Part shown: positions 1 to 5,678 of the stretch, one piece after another
How the letters are laid out: each line of letters starts with the position of its first letter
How positions within the stretch are numbered: position 1 is the stretch's first letter
Assembly (NCBI GenBank): GCA_021802375.1
Contig: JAKAAL010000320.1
Location: 1 to 5,768, forward strand
DNA length: 5,768 nt
Direction: 5' to 3'
DNA from: Bacillota bacterium
Lineage (GTDB): Bacteria > Bacillota_E > Sulfobacillia > Sulfobacillales > Sulfobacillaceae
Notes under the pieces: generated by a model
What the model saw: only the letters and a program-made list of their open reading frames with translations
What the model was told of the DNA's origin: nothing
The model's database searches: none
Program-made: the position numbers and the translations under genes

Positions 1-38
1 TTGTGAGTAAATCACCGACCAAAAGAAAATGTCAGTGA

Positions 39-300
39 ATGCAATCCCTGAGGGTCTGGGCGATCCTCCTTATGGCCATCCTGGCGGGAACTGCAGGTCA
101 GTTCTCATGGGCTCGCCAACAGCATCAAGCCCCCGCCATCGGCGGGCGCCCAATCGACAAAGCCCCCCGCTTCTTGAGCGCTACCAAGTCTTCGCGCATC
201 TTCTGCCTGCCCTCCCGAAGCCGGGACTTGGACCGTTCCGGCCGGTGCAGGTTCCCCCCCTCGCGATCTTTGCCCGCCTTGGGAGCCACCTCGTCTCATA
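39..300 (+). pseudogene. Possible decayed exported protein, maybe SCO/thioredoxin-fold
   Basis: An ATG at 39 opens a frame that starts like an exported protein. A short basic start is followed by a hydrophobic run (WAILLMAILAGTAG) and then APAIGGRPIDKAPRF, which resembles the lead-in of SCO1/TlpA-type thioredoxin-fold proteins. After that the frame turns into Arg/Ser-rich text. A neighbouring frame then gives LLPALPKPGLGPF and, further on, PLAIFARLGSHLVS. These loosely recall the 'SLxxLRGKPVVLxF' and 'CPLxARELV' blocks of the SCO family. No intact CxxxC motif and no good ribosome binding site is visible. My reading is a frameshifted remnant, but the similarity is weak and by eye. The alternative is that only the hydrophobic start is meaningful, or that this is chance in GC-rich DNA. 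Confidence 0.25.
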
Positions 301-341
301 ACCTCTGCAATTATTTCCACGTCCGCCGATTGAAGTCATAA

Positions 342-431
342 GGTGTATGGTTAAGTCACTGAGCTATCTGTCGTTCGGTCTCGCCCGGAAGTAGCACTTG
401 ACCCTCTGGATGCTCAAAACGTCTTTTGTGT
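342..431. other. Intergenic leader before the G1 peptidase gene
   Basis: No gene is seen here. TTGACC at 398-403 resembles a -35 box, but no matching -10 lies 16-18 bases downstream. TTGAAG at 330-335 also lacks a good partner. The promoter of the peptidase gene is probably here, but I cannot place it. Confidence 0.4.
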
Positions 432-439
432 GGGAGGTG
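432..439 (+). promoter_or_regulatory. Ribosome binding site of the G1 peptidase gene
   Basis: GGGAGGTG is a near-perfect anti-Shine-Dalgarno match. It lies 8 bases before the GTG at 448 and decides that start codon. No ATG in the same frame lies nearby upstream, and the signal peptide begins directly at this GTG. Confidence 0.85.
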
Positions 440-447
440 TTTAGTTC

Positions 448-1446
448 GTGTCGCGCATACTCGCTCGCTCGCTGGCGGTCTTGGCAGCGATGGCACTCCT
501 GGCCCTTCCGTTCTTCGGCTTGGCCGGAGAGTCCAATCCCCCCTTAACCAGTACCAACTGGGCTGGCTATTTTATCCCAGCTGGGTCCTATCAGAGCGTT
601 GGCGGACAATGGACGATGCCTCGCCAAATCTTAGATCAGGCCCAGGCTGGCACGCTTAGCATTTGGTTGGGACTGCAAGCATCTCCACATTTGATCCAAG
701 GAGGCACCGCTCAAGTAGATGGGTCTCTCACGACCACGTATCTCTTTTGGGAAAACTATCCAGCCACGTTGCCCGAAGACAATCTTCCAGGATCCGACGG
801 GCAAACCTTCGCTAACAATCAAATTGCAGCCTACATTCGAAAAGACGGTCTCCATTCCTGGGCCTTGTGGATCGAAGATCTGGCTACTGGTCGGGTGCTA
901 ACTGCAACGGTCAACAGAGCCCATCTAGGGCTTTCATTGCAACCCGAATGGATGGTCGAGGACAGTGGCAACTCGCCCTATCCCCTACTCCCGTTTACCC
1001 CCATTCAATTCTCTCGACTCACGGTCAACGGCGCCGTGGCTGGGTTAAACGCAGATGACGCCGAATCCGAATCCATGGCCCAGGGGACCACCACCTATGC
1101 CACCACATCCTCGCCGAGTTCCAACGACAATGGTTTTGCCGTGGGTTTCTCCGCCGACAAGCCATCTCCAAAACCCGGTCCCGCTCATCCACAAGCCGCT
1201 ATCGATGTGGCCGCTCCGCTTACTCTTAGCACCGGTCAAGTGCTAACCATCTTGGGCGGCGGATTCGGTGAGCATAAGGGCCAAGTGTTGCTGGAGGGGC
1301 ATTCGGCAAGAATCCTAAATTGGCGTCCAGGAATAATCCGTGTCCTCGCCCCCAAAGTTTCTACCCCGAGACGCGTCGACCTCGCCGTCGTTTCCCGAAG
1401 TGGTATCCAGGTCCGATTTGATGGCATCATCACCCTCGACCCGTAA
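448..1446 (+). CDS. Secreted G1-family glutamic peptidase with C-terminal IPT/TIG-like domain
   Basis: A 332-residue protein starting at GTG. Residues 1-27 are a signal peptide: basic start, long Leu/Ala core, likely cleavage near residue 27. Residues 37-235 match the G1 (eqolisin, scytalidoglutamic peptidase-like) fold: STNWAGY, YQSVGGQWTMP, SIWLGLQ, HLIQGGTAQVDG, EWMVED and a late ATTSSPSSNDNGFAVGF segment. The family uses a Gln/Glu dyad; the likely equivalents here are Q84 (LIQGG) and E167 (QPEWMVED). A Pro-rich linker (about 236-255) leads to an IPT/TIG-like immunoglobulin fold (about 257-332) with the typical GQVLTILGGGFGEHKGQV pattern. The mature N-terminus sits about 9 residues before NWAG, so there is little or no room for the propeptide of fungal members. 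The protein has no cysteine. It probably degrades protein outside the cell at acid pH; the TIG domain may aid surface or substrate contact (inference). It appears to be monocistronic. Confidence 0.85.
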   Translation: MSRILARSLAVLAAMALLALPFFGLAGESNPPLTSTNWAGYFIPAGSYQSVGGQWTMPRQILDQAQAGTLSIWLGLQASPHLIQGGTAQVDGSLTTTYLFWENYPATLPEDNLPGSDGQTFANNQIAAYIRKDGLHSWALWIEDLATGRVLTATVNRAHLGLSLQPEWMVEDSGNSPYPLLPFTPIQFSRLTVNGAVAGLNADDAESESMAQGTTTYATTSSPSSNDNGFAVGFSADKPSPKPGPAHPQAAIDVAAPLTLSTGQVLTILGGGFGEHKGQVLLEGHSARILNWRPGIIRVLAPKVSTPRRVDLAVVSRSGIQVRFDGIITLDP

Positions 1447-1812
1447 CTAGTCAGTGTGCCACGCCGGACTGTCCCGCTGCACGCCGCCATGCCGTTTTGA
1501 TGGCACTCGCTTCGTTAACATGGTAGACCCCGGGTGTTTGAGACATCCGAACAGTCTGACGACAATTTGAGAGCTCCTTGTTGGGCCATCCATGGCAAAG
1601 TCTCAACACGGTTGCCTAAATCGCCAAAGGGCAATCAGAAGAAGTCAAGGAGCCCAAGAGTTCGCGGCATCGATGGCAGGGAGACCTATTTTGGAGAAGA
1701 TACTGCCTGATTAAAAAACCTATGATAATCGCTGTCGGCTTTTCCCGGTCCCTTGCGAGACCCGCAGTCCTTACAGGATCCCCAGAACTCGCTGTAAAGC
1801 TCGTGATCTGCT

Positions 1813-1832
1813 TGGGGCTGGCTTCCGCCCCA
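1813..1832. other. Hairpin, 6-bp stem
   Basis: TGGGGC (1813-1818) pairs perfectly with GCCCCA (1827-1832) across an 8-base loop. One base separates it from the next, stronger hairpin. There is no T-tract, so it is not a standard terminator. Confidence 0.4.
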
Positions 1833-1833
1833 T

Positions 1834-1860
1834 GGAGCGAGGAAAAGGTTCCCTCGCTCC
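1834..1860. other. Hairpin, perfect 9-bp GC-rich stem
   Basis: GGAGCGAGG (1834-1842) pairs with CCTCGCTCC (1852-1860) around a 9-base loop. The 3' arm could instead pair its GCTCC (1856-1860) with GGAGC at 1868-1872, so two mutually exclusive stems are possible. No T-run follows on either strand. It is a folded RNA or a DNA palindrome of unknown role. Confidence 0.55.
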
Positions 1861-1917
1861 GCACCAAGGAGCCCGCATGGCGCCGAACCCGGGTGTTACC
1901 CCGCTCTCATCAAGATA

Positions 1918-1953
1918 CCCCGTCGCTCCTTTCGCCCTGTGGTGGCGACGGGG
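1918..1953. other. Hairpin, perfect 9-bp stem with 18-base loop
   Basis: CCCCGTCGC (1918-1926) pairs with GCGACGGGG (1945-1953). The stem can add two A-T pairs beyond one mismatch. The loop contains CGCC, which can pair with GGCG at 1944-1947 as a smaller alternative. There is no T-tract. It is one of a group of GC-rich stems between 1813 and 1956. Confidence 0.5.
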
Positions 1954-2236
1954 GATGATCGGTCCGTTATTCGGCTAGGATGGTCTTGCGATAGGTTAAC
2001 CCACCACCTGCTGCATGCATGGCTCAAGCTGAATCATGTCATGGAATCCGCCCGGTTTCCGAAGCGATCACGATTACAAGTGCCGACGTCGGTGCTTTGC
2101 GCGGGTTCTTGAATGGTTGAAGGAAAGTCCACAGCGTCAAACTTTGGTCCGCATGGCTAAACGTCCGACCGTTCGTGGCGCTTGGTCTGGCCCAGGGTTT
2201 ATAGTTGGCGCCACGGCTTCATCCATTTAATCACCC

Positions 2237-2257
2237 TGCCTCAATCAAATTGAGGCA
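2237..2257. other. Tight hairpin, 9-bp stem with 3-base loop
   Basis: TGCCTCAAT (2237-2245) and ATTGAGGCA (2249-2257) are exact inverse complements around a CAA loop. The stem is stable enough for a transcription terminator, but neither strand has the expected run of T after it. It could be a factor-dependent terminator, a protein-binding palindrome or a relic of a mobile end. Confidence 0.5.
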
Positions 2258-2575
2258 TCCCGAAAACGTTTGCTTCACATCGTTAATCAAGGATGTTCGA
2301 GGACGAAAATTTCCTTACCGGGAATGCGTCCGGCTCTAGTTCGCCTGTGAACACGGAGAATCGTGTACTCCCCTTGCTGGGTCGACGAGTACTCTAGCGC
2401 GATCACGCGCACGGCGGAGAATGATCGACTGTCCGACAGGTTTAATAGAAACGGCACGACGCGCTCCCCGGGCTGTTGATGTCACGCACATCACACACCT
2501 ACTTGCACTACCGAGGAAGCGAGGGACGTCTCTATTGTACTGCCATCGTCATGTTCGCAAGAGTGCCGTCTGAGA

Positions 2576-3205
2576 TTGGACATCGCCAAGCAACTCGGTG
2601 ACGCTTGCCCCGTCGAACTCGGCCAAGAGATCGTGCTGACGGGATCCACTGCACGAGGTACCGCCGACCGGAACTCCGATGTTGAACTGAATTTCTGGGT
2701 GAATCAGATGCCTGATAGGGACATCCGACGACAGTGGTTGAACTCCATGGGATGCACGGATATCGTCCTCGATCGGGAATACGCGGGTGATGGGTCCGAG
2801 TGGACTCACTTTTGTTTTCAAGGGGTTTTGATCGAAATCGAATGGCAAGCCCTTCATGCAGCCTCCGAAGACGTGACCGCGCTGGTACATGATGAGGTGA
2901 TTGACCATCGGCGATTGGTGAAAGCATGGGTCATAGAAAGTGCCATCCCATTAAGGTGCCGGCGGAGGGGATGGCACGTTAGAAAACTCCATTGGCGGAG
3001 TACCCGAGAGGTGTTCAAGTCGCGCTCATTTCTGACGCCGTACGCAAATGGCGACTTTCCCATATTATGAACTCGCGATGGTCACTGGTTCAACGGCAGG
3101 AGCGATTCGCTGTCACTCAGCAAGTTTCTGCAGACTTGCAAAAGGGTCGCCCGAACCCTCTTCGCCGTAAATCGACGGTGGGAACCGGATTGGAAATGGC
3201 ATTAG
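2576..3205 (+). pseudogene. Broken nucleotidyltransferase (NTP_transf_2/DUF4037-like)
   Basis: The first open segment (TTG 2576 to about 2950) carries the pol-beta-type nucleotidyltransferase signature GSTARGTADRNSDVELNF, with metal-ligand acids D35 and E37 and a likely third acid in GVLIEIEW (E86 or E88). It then reads VIDHRRLVKAWVIESAIPLR. From about 2975 the protein continues in another frame with LAEYPRGVQVALISDAVRKW, then LVQRQERFAVTQQVSADLQK. The block TLFAVNRRWEPDWKW (about 3155-3199), typical of this family's C-terminal helical part, sits in the original frame. PYYELAM appears in the third frame near 3059-3080. This means at least two and probably four indels. The 5' end is also unclear, because TTG 2576 has no good ribosome binding site and ATG 2551 is in another frame. 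Intact members transfer a nucleotidyl group, as aminoglycoside adenylyltransferases do; the substrate is unknown and this copy should be inactive. Its 3' end runs into the GNAT remnant. Confidence 0.75.
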
Positions 3206-3206
3206 A

Positions 3207-3656
3207 TTGGATGAAAATCACCCATTAATTCAAGGCGAAACCAACATAGCGGTTCAAGAATTAACAAATCAAAAAGGGATTCAAGACATTATCGTCTGAG
3301 AAGAAAGCGTTTGGAATACATCGTACACTGGGCTAGGCGAGAAACTCATTCATGATAAGGAAAGAGACCCTGAGTCACTATACCTTTACGGAATTCACGA
3401 AAACACTAAGCTTTTTAGCGGAGCCCGGATGTACATCGAGCTAAATACATCATTTGTGACCTTGTGAGGGGGTTCCACGCTACAATCATTCCGAAAGAAA
3501 GGGTGTTACACAGCACTTCTTGAGGCTCGTGCCAAGAAAGCATTGGAAACTGATCATTTATTTTTAACCGTGGATGCTCGCCCCCTAAGCCGACCTATTC
3601 TTCAAAAGTACGATTTTGTCTGTATTGCTCTCGCTTTCGGGTGTCAGTCGCCTTAA
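3207..3656 (+). pseudogene. GNAT acetyltransferase, interrupted by two in-frame TGA codons
   Basis: A single frame (codons from 3207 to the TAA at 3654-3656) reads as a whole GNAT protein except for TGA at 3297-3299 and 3465-3467. After the first TGA comes EESVWNTSYTGLGEKL, then DPESLYLYGIHE and SFVTL. After the second TGA come GGSTLQSFRKKGCYTALLEA, HLFLTVDARPLSRPILQKY and a C-terminal FGCQSP. This matches acetyltransferases with the pattern FAxLWGGSTLPxxRxRGxYTALL and FLTVDASPMSRPILEKxGF. The acetyl-CoA pyrophosphate-binding turn is RKKG. The second TGA falls exactly where the family has Trp before GGST (TGG to TGA). The start is uncertain: a possible MALDWMKITH start from ATG 3196 is in another frame and would need a shift near 3218. 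The substrate is unknown. I read it as a pseudogene; UGA readthrough is a remote alternative. Confidence 0.75.
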
Positions 3657-4057
3657 TTACTGTCCTATGAACGCACATGTCTCCGATGTAAACGCTCTTG
3701 GCTTCGGCATTCCACGTGTATACAGTGGATGAGGTAAAAAGAGAGAGCCATAGGCGCCCCGCGACACTCATCCAAGGGAGCATCCAGTCATCTGTCCGCA
3801 TAAGTACTCTCGTCTTTGAAGGCGGCTCACGCCGATTTCGGGCAGTCTAGTAATATGGCACAATTTTCTGTTATAATTGTGTGTAGCCCAATAGAGGTTG
3901 TCCATAGATTGGTAGCGGCTCGCGCATAAGTTGAGCCAGATTTTGTCATCGTCAAAGATGAGAATGACTGTAAAGGACGGCACAGGACCACGAAGCCATG
4001 AACTGCGATGACGCAGAGACCGTCGGGAACGGTTGTCAGGTCTCTTGCGTATAGTGC
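3657..4057. other. Non-coding stretch upstream of the Nudix gene
   Basis: No recognisable gene lies on either strand. The minus-strand open frames here read as low-meaning text without a ribosome binding site. On the plus strand an ATG at 3855 opens a 24-codon frame (MAQFSVIIVCSPIEVVHRLV...) that stops at TAA 3927. It would continue as VEPDFVIVKDENDC if the stop were ignored, so a decayed gene fragment is possible but not identified. The region also holds the extended -10 element at 3869-3877. Confidence 0.5.
3869..3877 (+). promoter_or_regulatory. Extended -10 promoter (TGTTATAAT), probable Nudix promoter
   Basis: TG-T-TATAAT is a full extended -10 element with a consensus TATAAT at 3872-3877. 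The -35 position is poor (TAGTAA about 18 bases upstream), which extended -10 promoters tolerate. Transcription from about 3884 would give a leader of roughly 190 bases before the Nudix start. The surrounding DNA is locally A+T-rich, so a chance match cannot be excluded. Confidence 0.45.
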
Positions 4058-4066
4058 GGGAGGTGA
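4058..4066 (+). promoter_or_regulatory. Ribosome binding site that fixes the Nudix start
   Basis: GGGAGGTGA lies with its GGAGG core 8 bases before ATG 4072. This supports 4072 over the upstream TTG at 4033 in the same frame. The ATG at 4067 is out of frame and too close. A second in-frame ATG at 4078 is less well spaced. Confidence 0.8.
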
Positions 4067-4071
4067 ATGCT

Positions 4072-4551
4072 ATGCCCATGTCGACGTACTATCAAGAACT
4101 CCGAGAGAAAATTGGCACGCAGCTTATTTTTAGCCCTGGGGTCGCGGCGATTATACGCAATGCCAGCGGCGAAATCCTCTTTCAACGACCATCTCGCGAC
4201 AGCGAGATATGGAGTCTGCCAGCGGGAGCGATCGAACTTGGTGAGACACCTGCAGAAGCTGTGAAACGAGAAGTCTACGAGGAAACCGGGTTACATGTCC
4301 GTCCCCATCAGTTGCTGGGAGTGTTTGGTGGCGAGACCTTCCGATTTACATATCCCGATGGAAACCAAGTGGAGTATATCGTATTCATGTTTGAGTGTGT
4401 CGTGGAGTCGGGAACTTTAGAAGCTGTGGACGGGGAATCGGACGTGTTGGAATATTTTGCCGTGTCATCGATACCCCGGCTCGCTCTCCCATACCCAAAA
4501 GAGATTTTTCGTGCCGCTTTGTTGGAACGCACAATTTTCCAATCACCCTAA
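4072..4551 (+). CDS. Nudix hydrolase
   Basis: An intact 159-residue protein starting MPMSTYYQELREKIG. It carries a perfect Nudix box, Gx5Ex7REUxEExGU, at residues 52-74: G52, E58, R66-E67, E70-E71 and G73. The acids bind the metal that drives cleavage of a nucleoside diphosphate linked to another group. The short N-terminal helix, the FSPGVAAIIRN strand, the SLPAG lead-in to the box and the total length fit small MutT-type cytosolic Nudix enzymes of Firmicutes that act on nucleoside triphosphates or related compounds. The exact substrate cannot be read from the sequence. It lies on the same strand as the dead GNAT and HIT genes, with 105 bases to the HIT start, so the two may once have shared a transcript. 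No frame damage is seen, in contrast to its neighbours. No clear terminator follows. Confidence 0.92.
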   Translation: MPMSTYYQELREKIGTQLIFSPGVAAIIRNASGEILFQRPSRDSEIWSLPAGAIELGETPAEAVKREVYEETGLHVRPHQLLGVFGGETFRFTYPDGNQVEYIVFMFECVVESGTLEAVDGESDVLEYFAVSSIPRLALPYPKEIFRAALLERTIFQSP

Positions 4552-4645
4552 CTGACCATCTCTTTTCAGCGCGGCACTGTCGGAAAGGCGGATATCCAAG
4601 CTGAATGATGCATAGAAAAAGGAACGGTTTGGGGCAATCGAGCGC

Positions 4646-4651
4646 GAGGAG
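4646..4651 (+). promoter_or_regulatory. Ribosome binding site of the HIT pseudogene
   Basis: GAGGAG lies 5 bases before ATG 4657, the first of four in-frame ATGs (4657, 4663, 4669, 4678). It supports 4657 as the original start of the HIT-family gene. Confidence 0.55.
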
Positions 4652-4653
4652 AA

Positions 4654-4671
4654 GTCATGGTCATGGTCATG
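4654..4671 (+). repeat. Hexanucleotide tandem repeat (GTCATG)x3
   Basis: Three exact copies of GTCATG lie right after the ribosome binding site of the HIT pseudogene. The unit is six bases, so copy-number change keeps the frame and only adds or removes Met-Val pairs and alternative in-frame ATGs. It is probably a small slippage product. Confidence 0.7.
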
Positions 4672-5137
4672 GTCCGTATGAAAAGCGAGTACGCGGTCAT
4701 GGGTGACCCCCAATTCTGGCCGGGTTTTGCGTGTTATTAGCCTATCCGAAAGTCAAGGCGCTTGAAGATCGCGGAGCAGCCGAACGCAATCAATTTTTGG
4801 CCGACATGGGTCTCCTAGGGCAAGCGATAGCCGACGTATGCGATTCTTGACGCGTCAATTATGCAACTTATGGGAACTCCGACGAATTTCTTCATGACCA
4901 TGTGTTTCCGTGCGTCCGGTCTGGCGGTACCCGATCGAAATGTGGCACCTGCCGACGACGCAGTATAGCGATGCCCTGTATGGCGACATGCGAGCGGGTA
5001 TCACTCAGCGGCTGGATATTCATAGACAACTTTTTGGGAAGCTGTTAAAACCCTCCTTAGCGATACGAAGAACGTCCATTCACGGCTGGAACAAGTCGGC
5101 CACGACGAGTGGTGAGCCCGGGAAGAGGCAGCTTTGA
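4657..5137 (+). pseudogene. Broken HIT-family protein
   Basis: The first segment (frame of ATG 4657) reads MKSEYAVMGDPQFWPGF. At about 4722-4725 the frame shifts, and the protein continues CVLLAYPKVKALED, then AERNQFLADMGLLGQAIADV, then an in-frame TGA at 4848-4850. It resumes in the same frame with RVNYATYGNSDEFLHDHVFP, which contains the histidine-triad core (HDH where relatives have HAH). A second shift near 4905 leads to RPVWRYPIEMWHLPTTQYSD and DMRAGITQRLD up to the stop at 5137. About ten residues usually found between HVFPRY and RPVW are missing, so a small deletion is likely. Intact HIT proteins are nucleotide hydrolases or transferases (Ap4A, AMP-lysine and similar); this copy should be inactive. 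Its 3' end overlaps the end of the convergent Uma2 gene. The true original stop is uncertain. Confidence 0.75.
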
Positions 5138-5628
5138 ATCGTCTCGCCCCGACGAAAGGGACCGGACACTTCATATCCCTCGGGTGTCAGATGATATACC
5201 GAGAGAGTTGCTATCTCCGGATCAACAACCCAATATTCGCGGACACCAAACCGGGCATACAAGTGGGCCTTCACTCCGAGATCCCGTTCCCGAGTGCTAG
5301 AAGACAACACCTCAACCACGAGGTCCGGTGCTCCCTGCACATTAGCCTCTTTGATAATGTTGAGGTGCTCGGTCCGAATAAAAAGCACATCCGGTTCGGT
5401 GACGTTGTTGTCATCAAACACGACATCAAGGGGGGCGGTGGCGACTTTGCCAAGTCCTGCGTTTTCTCGCTCGGTCAACCACAAGTGCACATAATGTACA
5501 ATTCGTTGATGCTTCCAACTTGGCGACGGGCTCACGGCCAGGTCTCCTTCCAAAACTTCATACCGCTTGCCATCGTCAGGAATCTGAGCTAAATCATTTA
5601 CGGCGAAAATGGGTCGAATGACATCCAC
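5080..5628 (-). CDS. Uma2-family (DUF820) endonuclease-like protein
   Basis: A 182-residue protein starting at GTG 5628, chosen because AGGAGGTG lies 9 bases upstream; the frame stays open further upstream but has no second good site. It has the full Uma2 pattern: KRYEVLEGDLAVSPSPSWKH, an EPDVLFIR strand, then APDLVVEVLSSSTRERDLG, VKAHLYARFGVREYWVVDP and a C-terminal half ending LVVADLFQP. The PD-(D/E)XK-type active-site residues are probably D80, E106 and K120. Length and order match intact family members. Uma2 proteins are annotated as restriction-endonuclease-like, but their biological role is poorly known and they are often present in many copies. No methylase or other restriction gene is nearby. 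It is convergent with the HIT remnant, overlapping its reading frame by up to 58 bases. The natural stop is TGA, showing that UGA is a stop in this genome. Confidence 0.92.
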   Translation of the reverse strand: MDVIRPIFAVNDLAQIPDDGKRYEVLEGDLAVSPSPSWKHQRIVHYVHLWLTERENAGLGKVATAPLDVVFDDNNVTEPDVLFIRTEHLNIIKEANVQGAPDLVVEVLSSSTRERDLGVKAHLYARFGVREYWVVDPEIATLSVYHLTPEGYEVSGPFRRGETIQSCLFPGSPLVVADLFQP

Positions 5629-5635
5629 GGCATCG

Positions 5636-5643
5636 CACCTCCT
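5636..5643 (-). promoter_or_regulatory. Ribosome binding site of the Uma2 gene
   Basis: On the minus strand AGGAGGTG lies with its AGGAGG core 9 bases before GTG 5628. It decides that start over the ATG that opens the long frame at 5745. Two out-of-frame ATGs lie between the site and the GTG region and would give only short peptides. Confidence 0.8.
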
Positions 5644-5650
5644 AATTTGA

Positions 5651-5678
5651 ATTATAGCGATTTGTTGGGCGGTGCCAA
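5651..5678 (-). promoter_or_regulatory. Sigma-A-type promoter of the Uma2 gene
   Basis: Minus strand: -35 TTGGCA (5673-5678, five of six consensus bases), a 16-base spacer, and -10 TATAAT (5651-5656, perfect). The predicted start near 5644 lies directly against the ribosome binding site, so the mRNA leader would be only about 16 bases long. Confidence 0.7.

Larger units (their letters stand above)
1447..2575. other. Long region with no recognisable gene
   Basis: About 1.1 kb in which no frame on either strand reads as a known protein. Short open frames exist, but they have Arg/Ser/Pro-rich text and no ribosome binding sites. The region carries several perfect hairpins (listed separately), small inverted repeats such as GCGCG-ATCA-CGCGC at 2397-2410, and a TGCATGCA palindrome at 2012-2019. 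No T-rich terminator follows the peptidase gene. One plus-strand frame from ATG 2019 reads on plausibly through TGA 2118 and TAG 2202 and may be a decayed gene of unknown kind. No transposase remnant, tRNA or riboswitch signature was recognised. Confidence 0.55.

Noticed and set aside
398..426. Promoter for the peptidase gene from TTGACC at 398
   Set aside because: No acceptable -10 element lies at 16-18 bases spacing.
1616..1958. Overlapping open frames on both strands (1722-1958 plus, 1616-1867 minus)
   Set aside because: Neither has a good start signal or protein-like composition, and both cross the hairpin cluster.
2119..2130. GAAGGAAAGTCC, resembling the conserved GAGGAAAGUCC of RNase P RNA
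   Set aside because: None of the other conserved RNase P blocks (for example ACAGAA...GGCTTA) occurs nearby, so it is a chance match.
2036..2230. 64-codon plus-strand open frame
   Set aside because: No ribosome binding site, Arg/Ser/Pro-rich text and no recognisable motif. A different frame over the same bases looks more protein-like.
2532..2927. 131-codon minus-strand open frame
   Set aside because: It lies opposite the clear nucleotidyltransferase motif and has no family resemblance, so it is a shadow frame.
3768..4079. 103-codon minus-strand open frame upstream of Nudix
   Set aside because: No ribosome binding site and no recognisable motif. It overlaps the probable Nudix promoter and leader.
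3297..4850. Genome-wide reassignment of UGA to an amino acid
   Set aside because: The intact Uma2 gene ends naturally at TGA. The intact genes use TGG for Trp, and frameshifts accompany the TGA in the HIT gene.
5134..5592. 152-codon plus-strand open frame
   Set aside because: It is antisense to the well-supported Uma2 gene.
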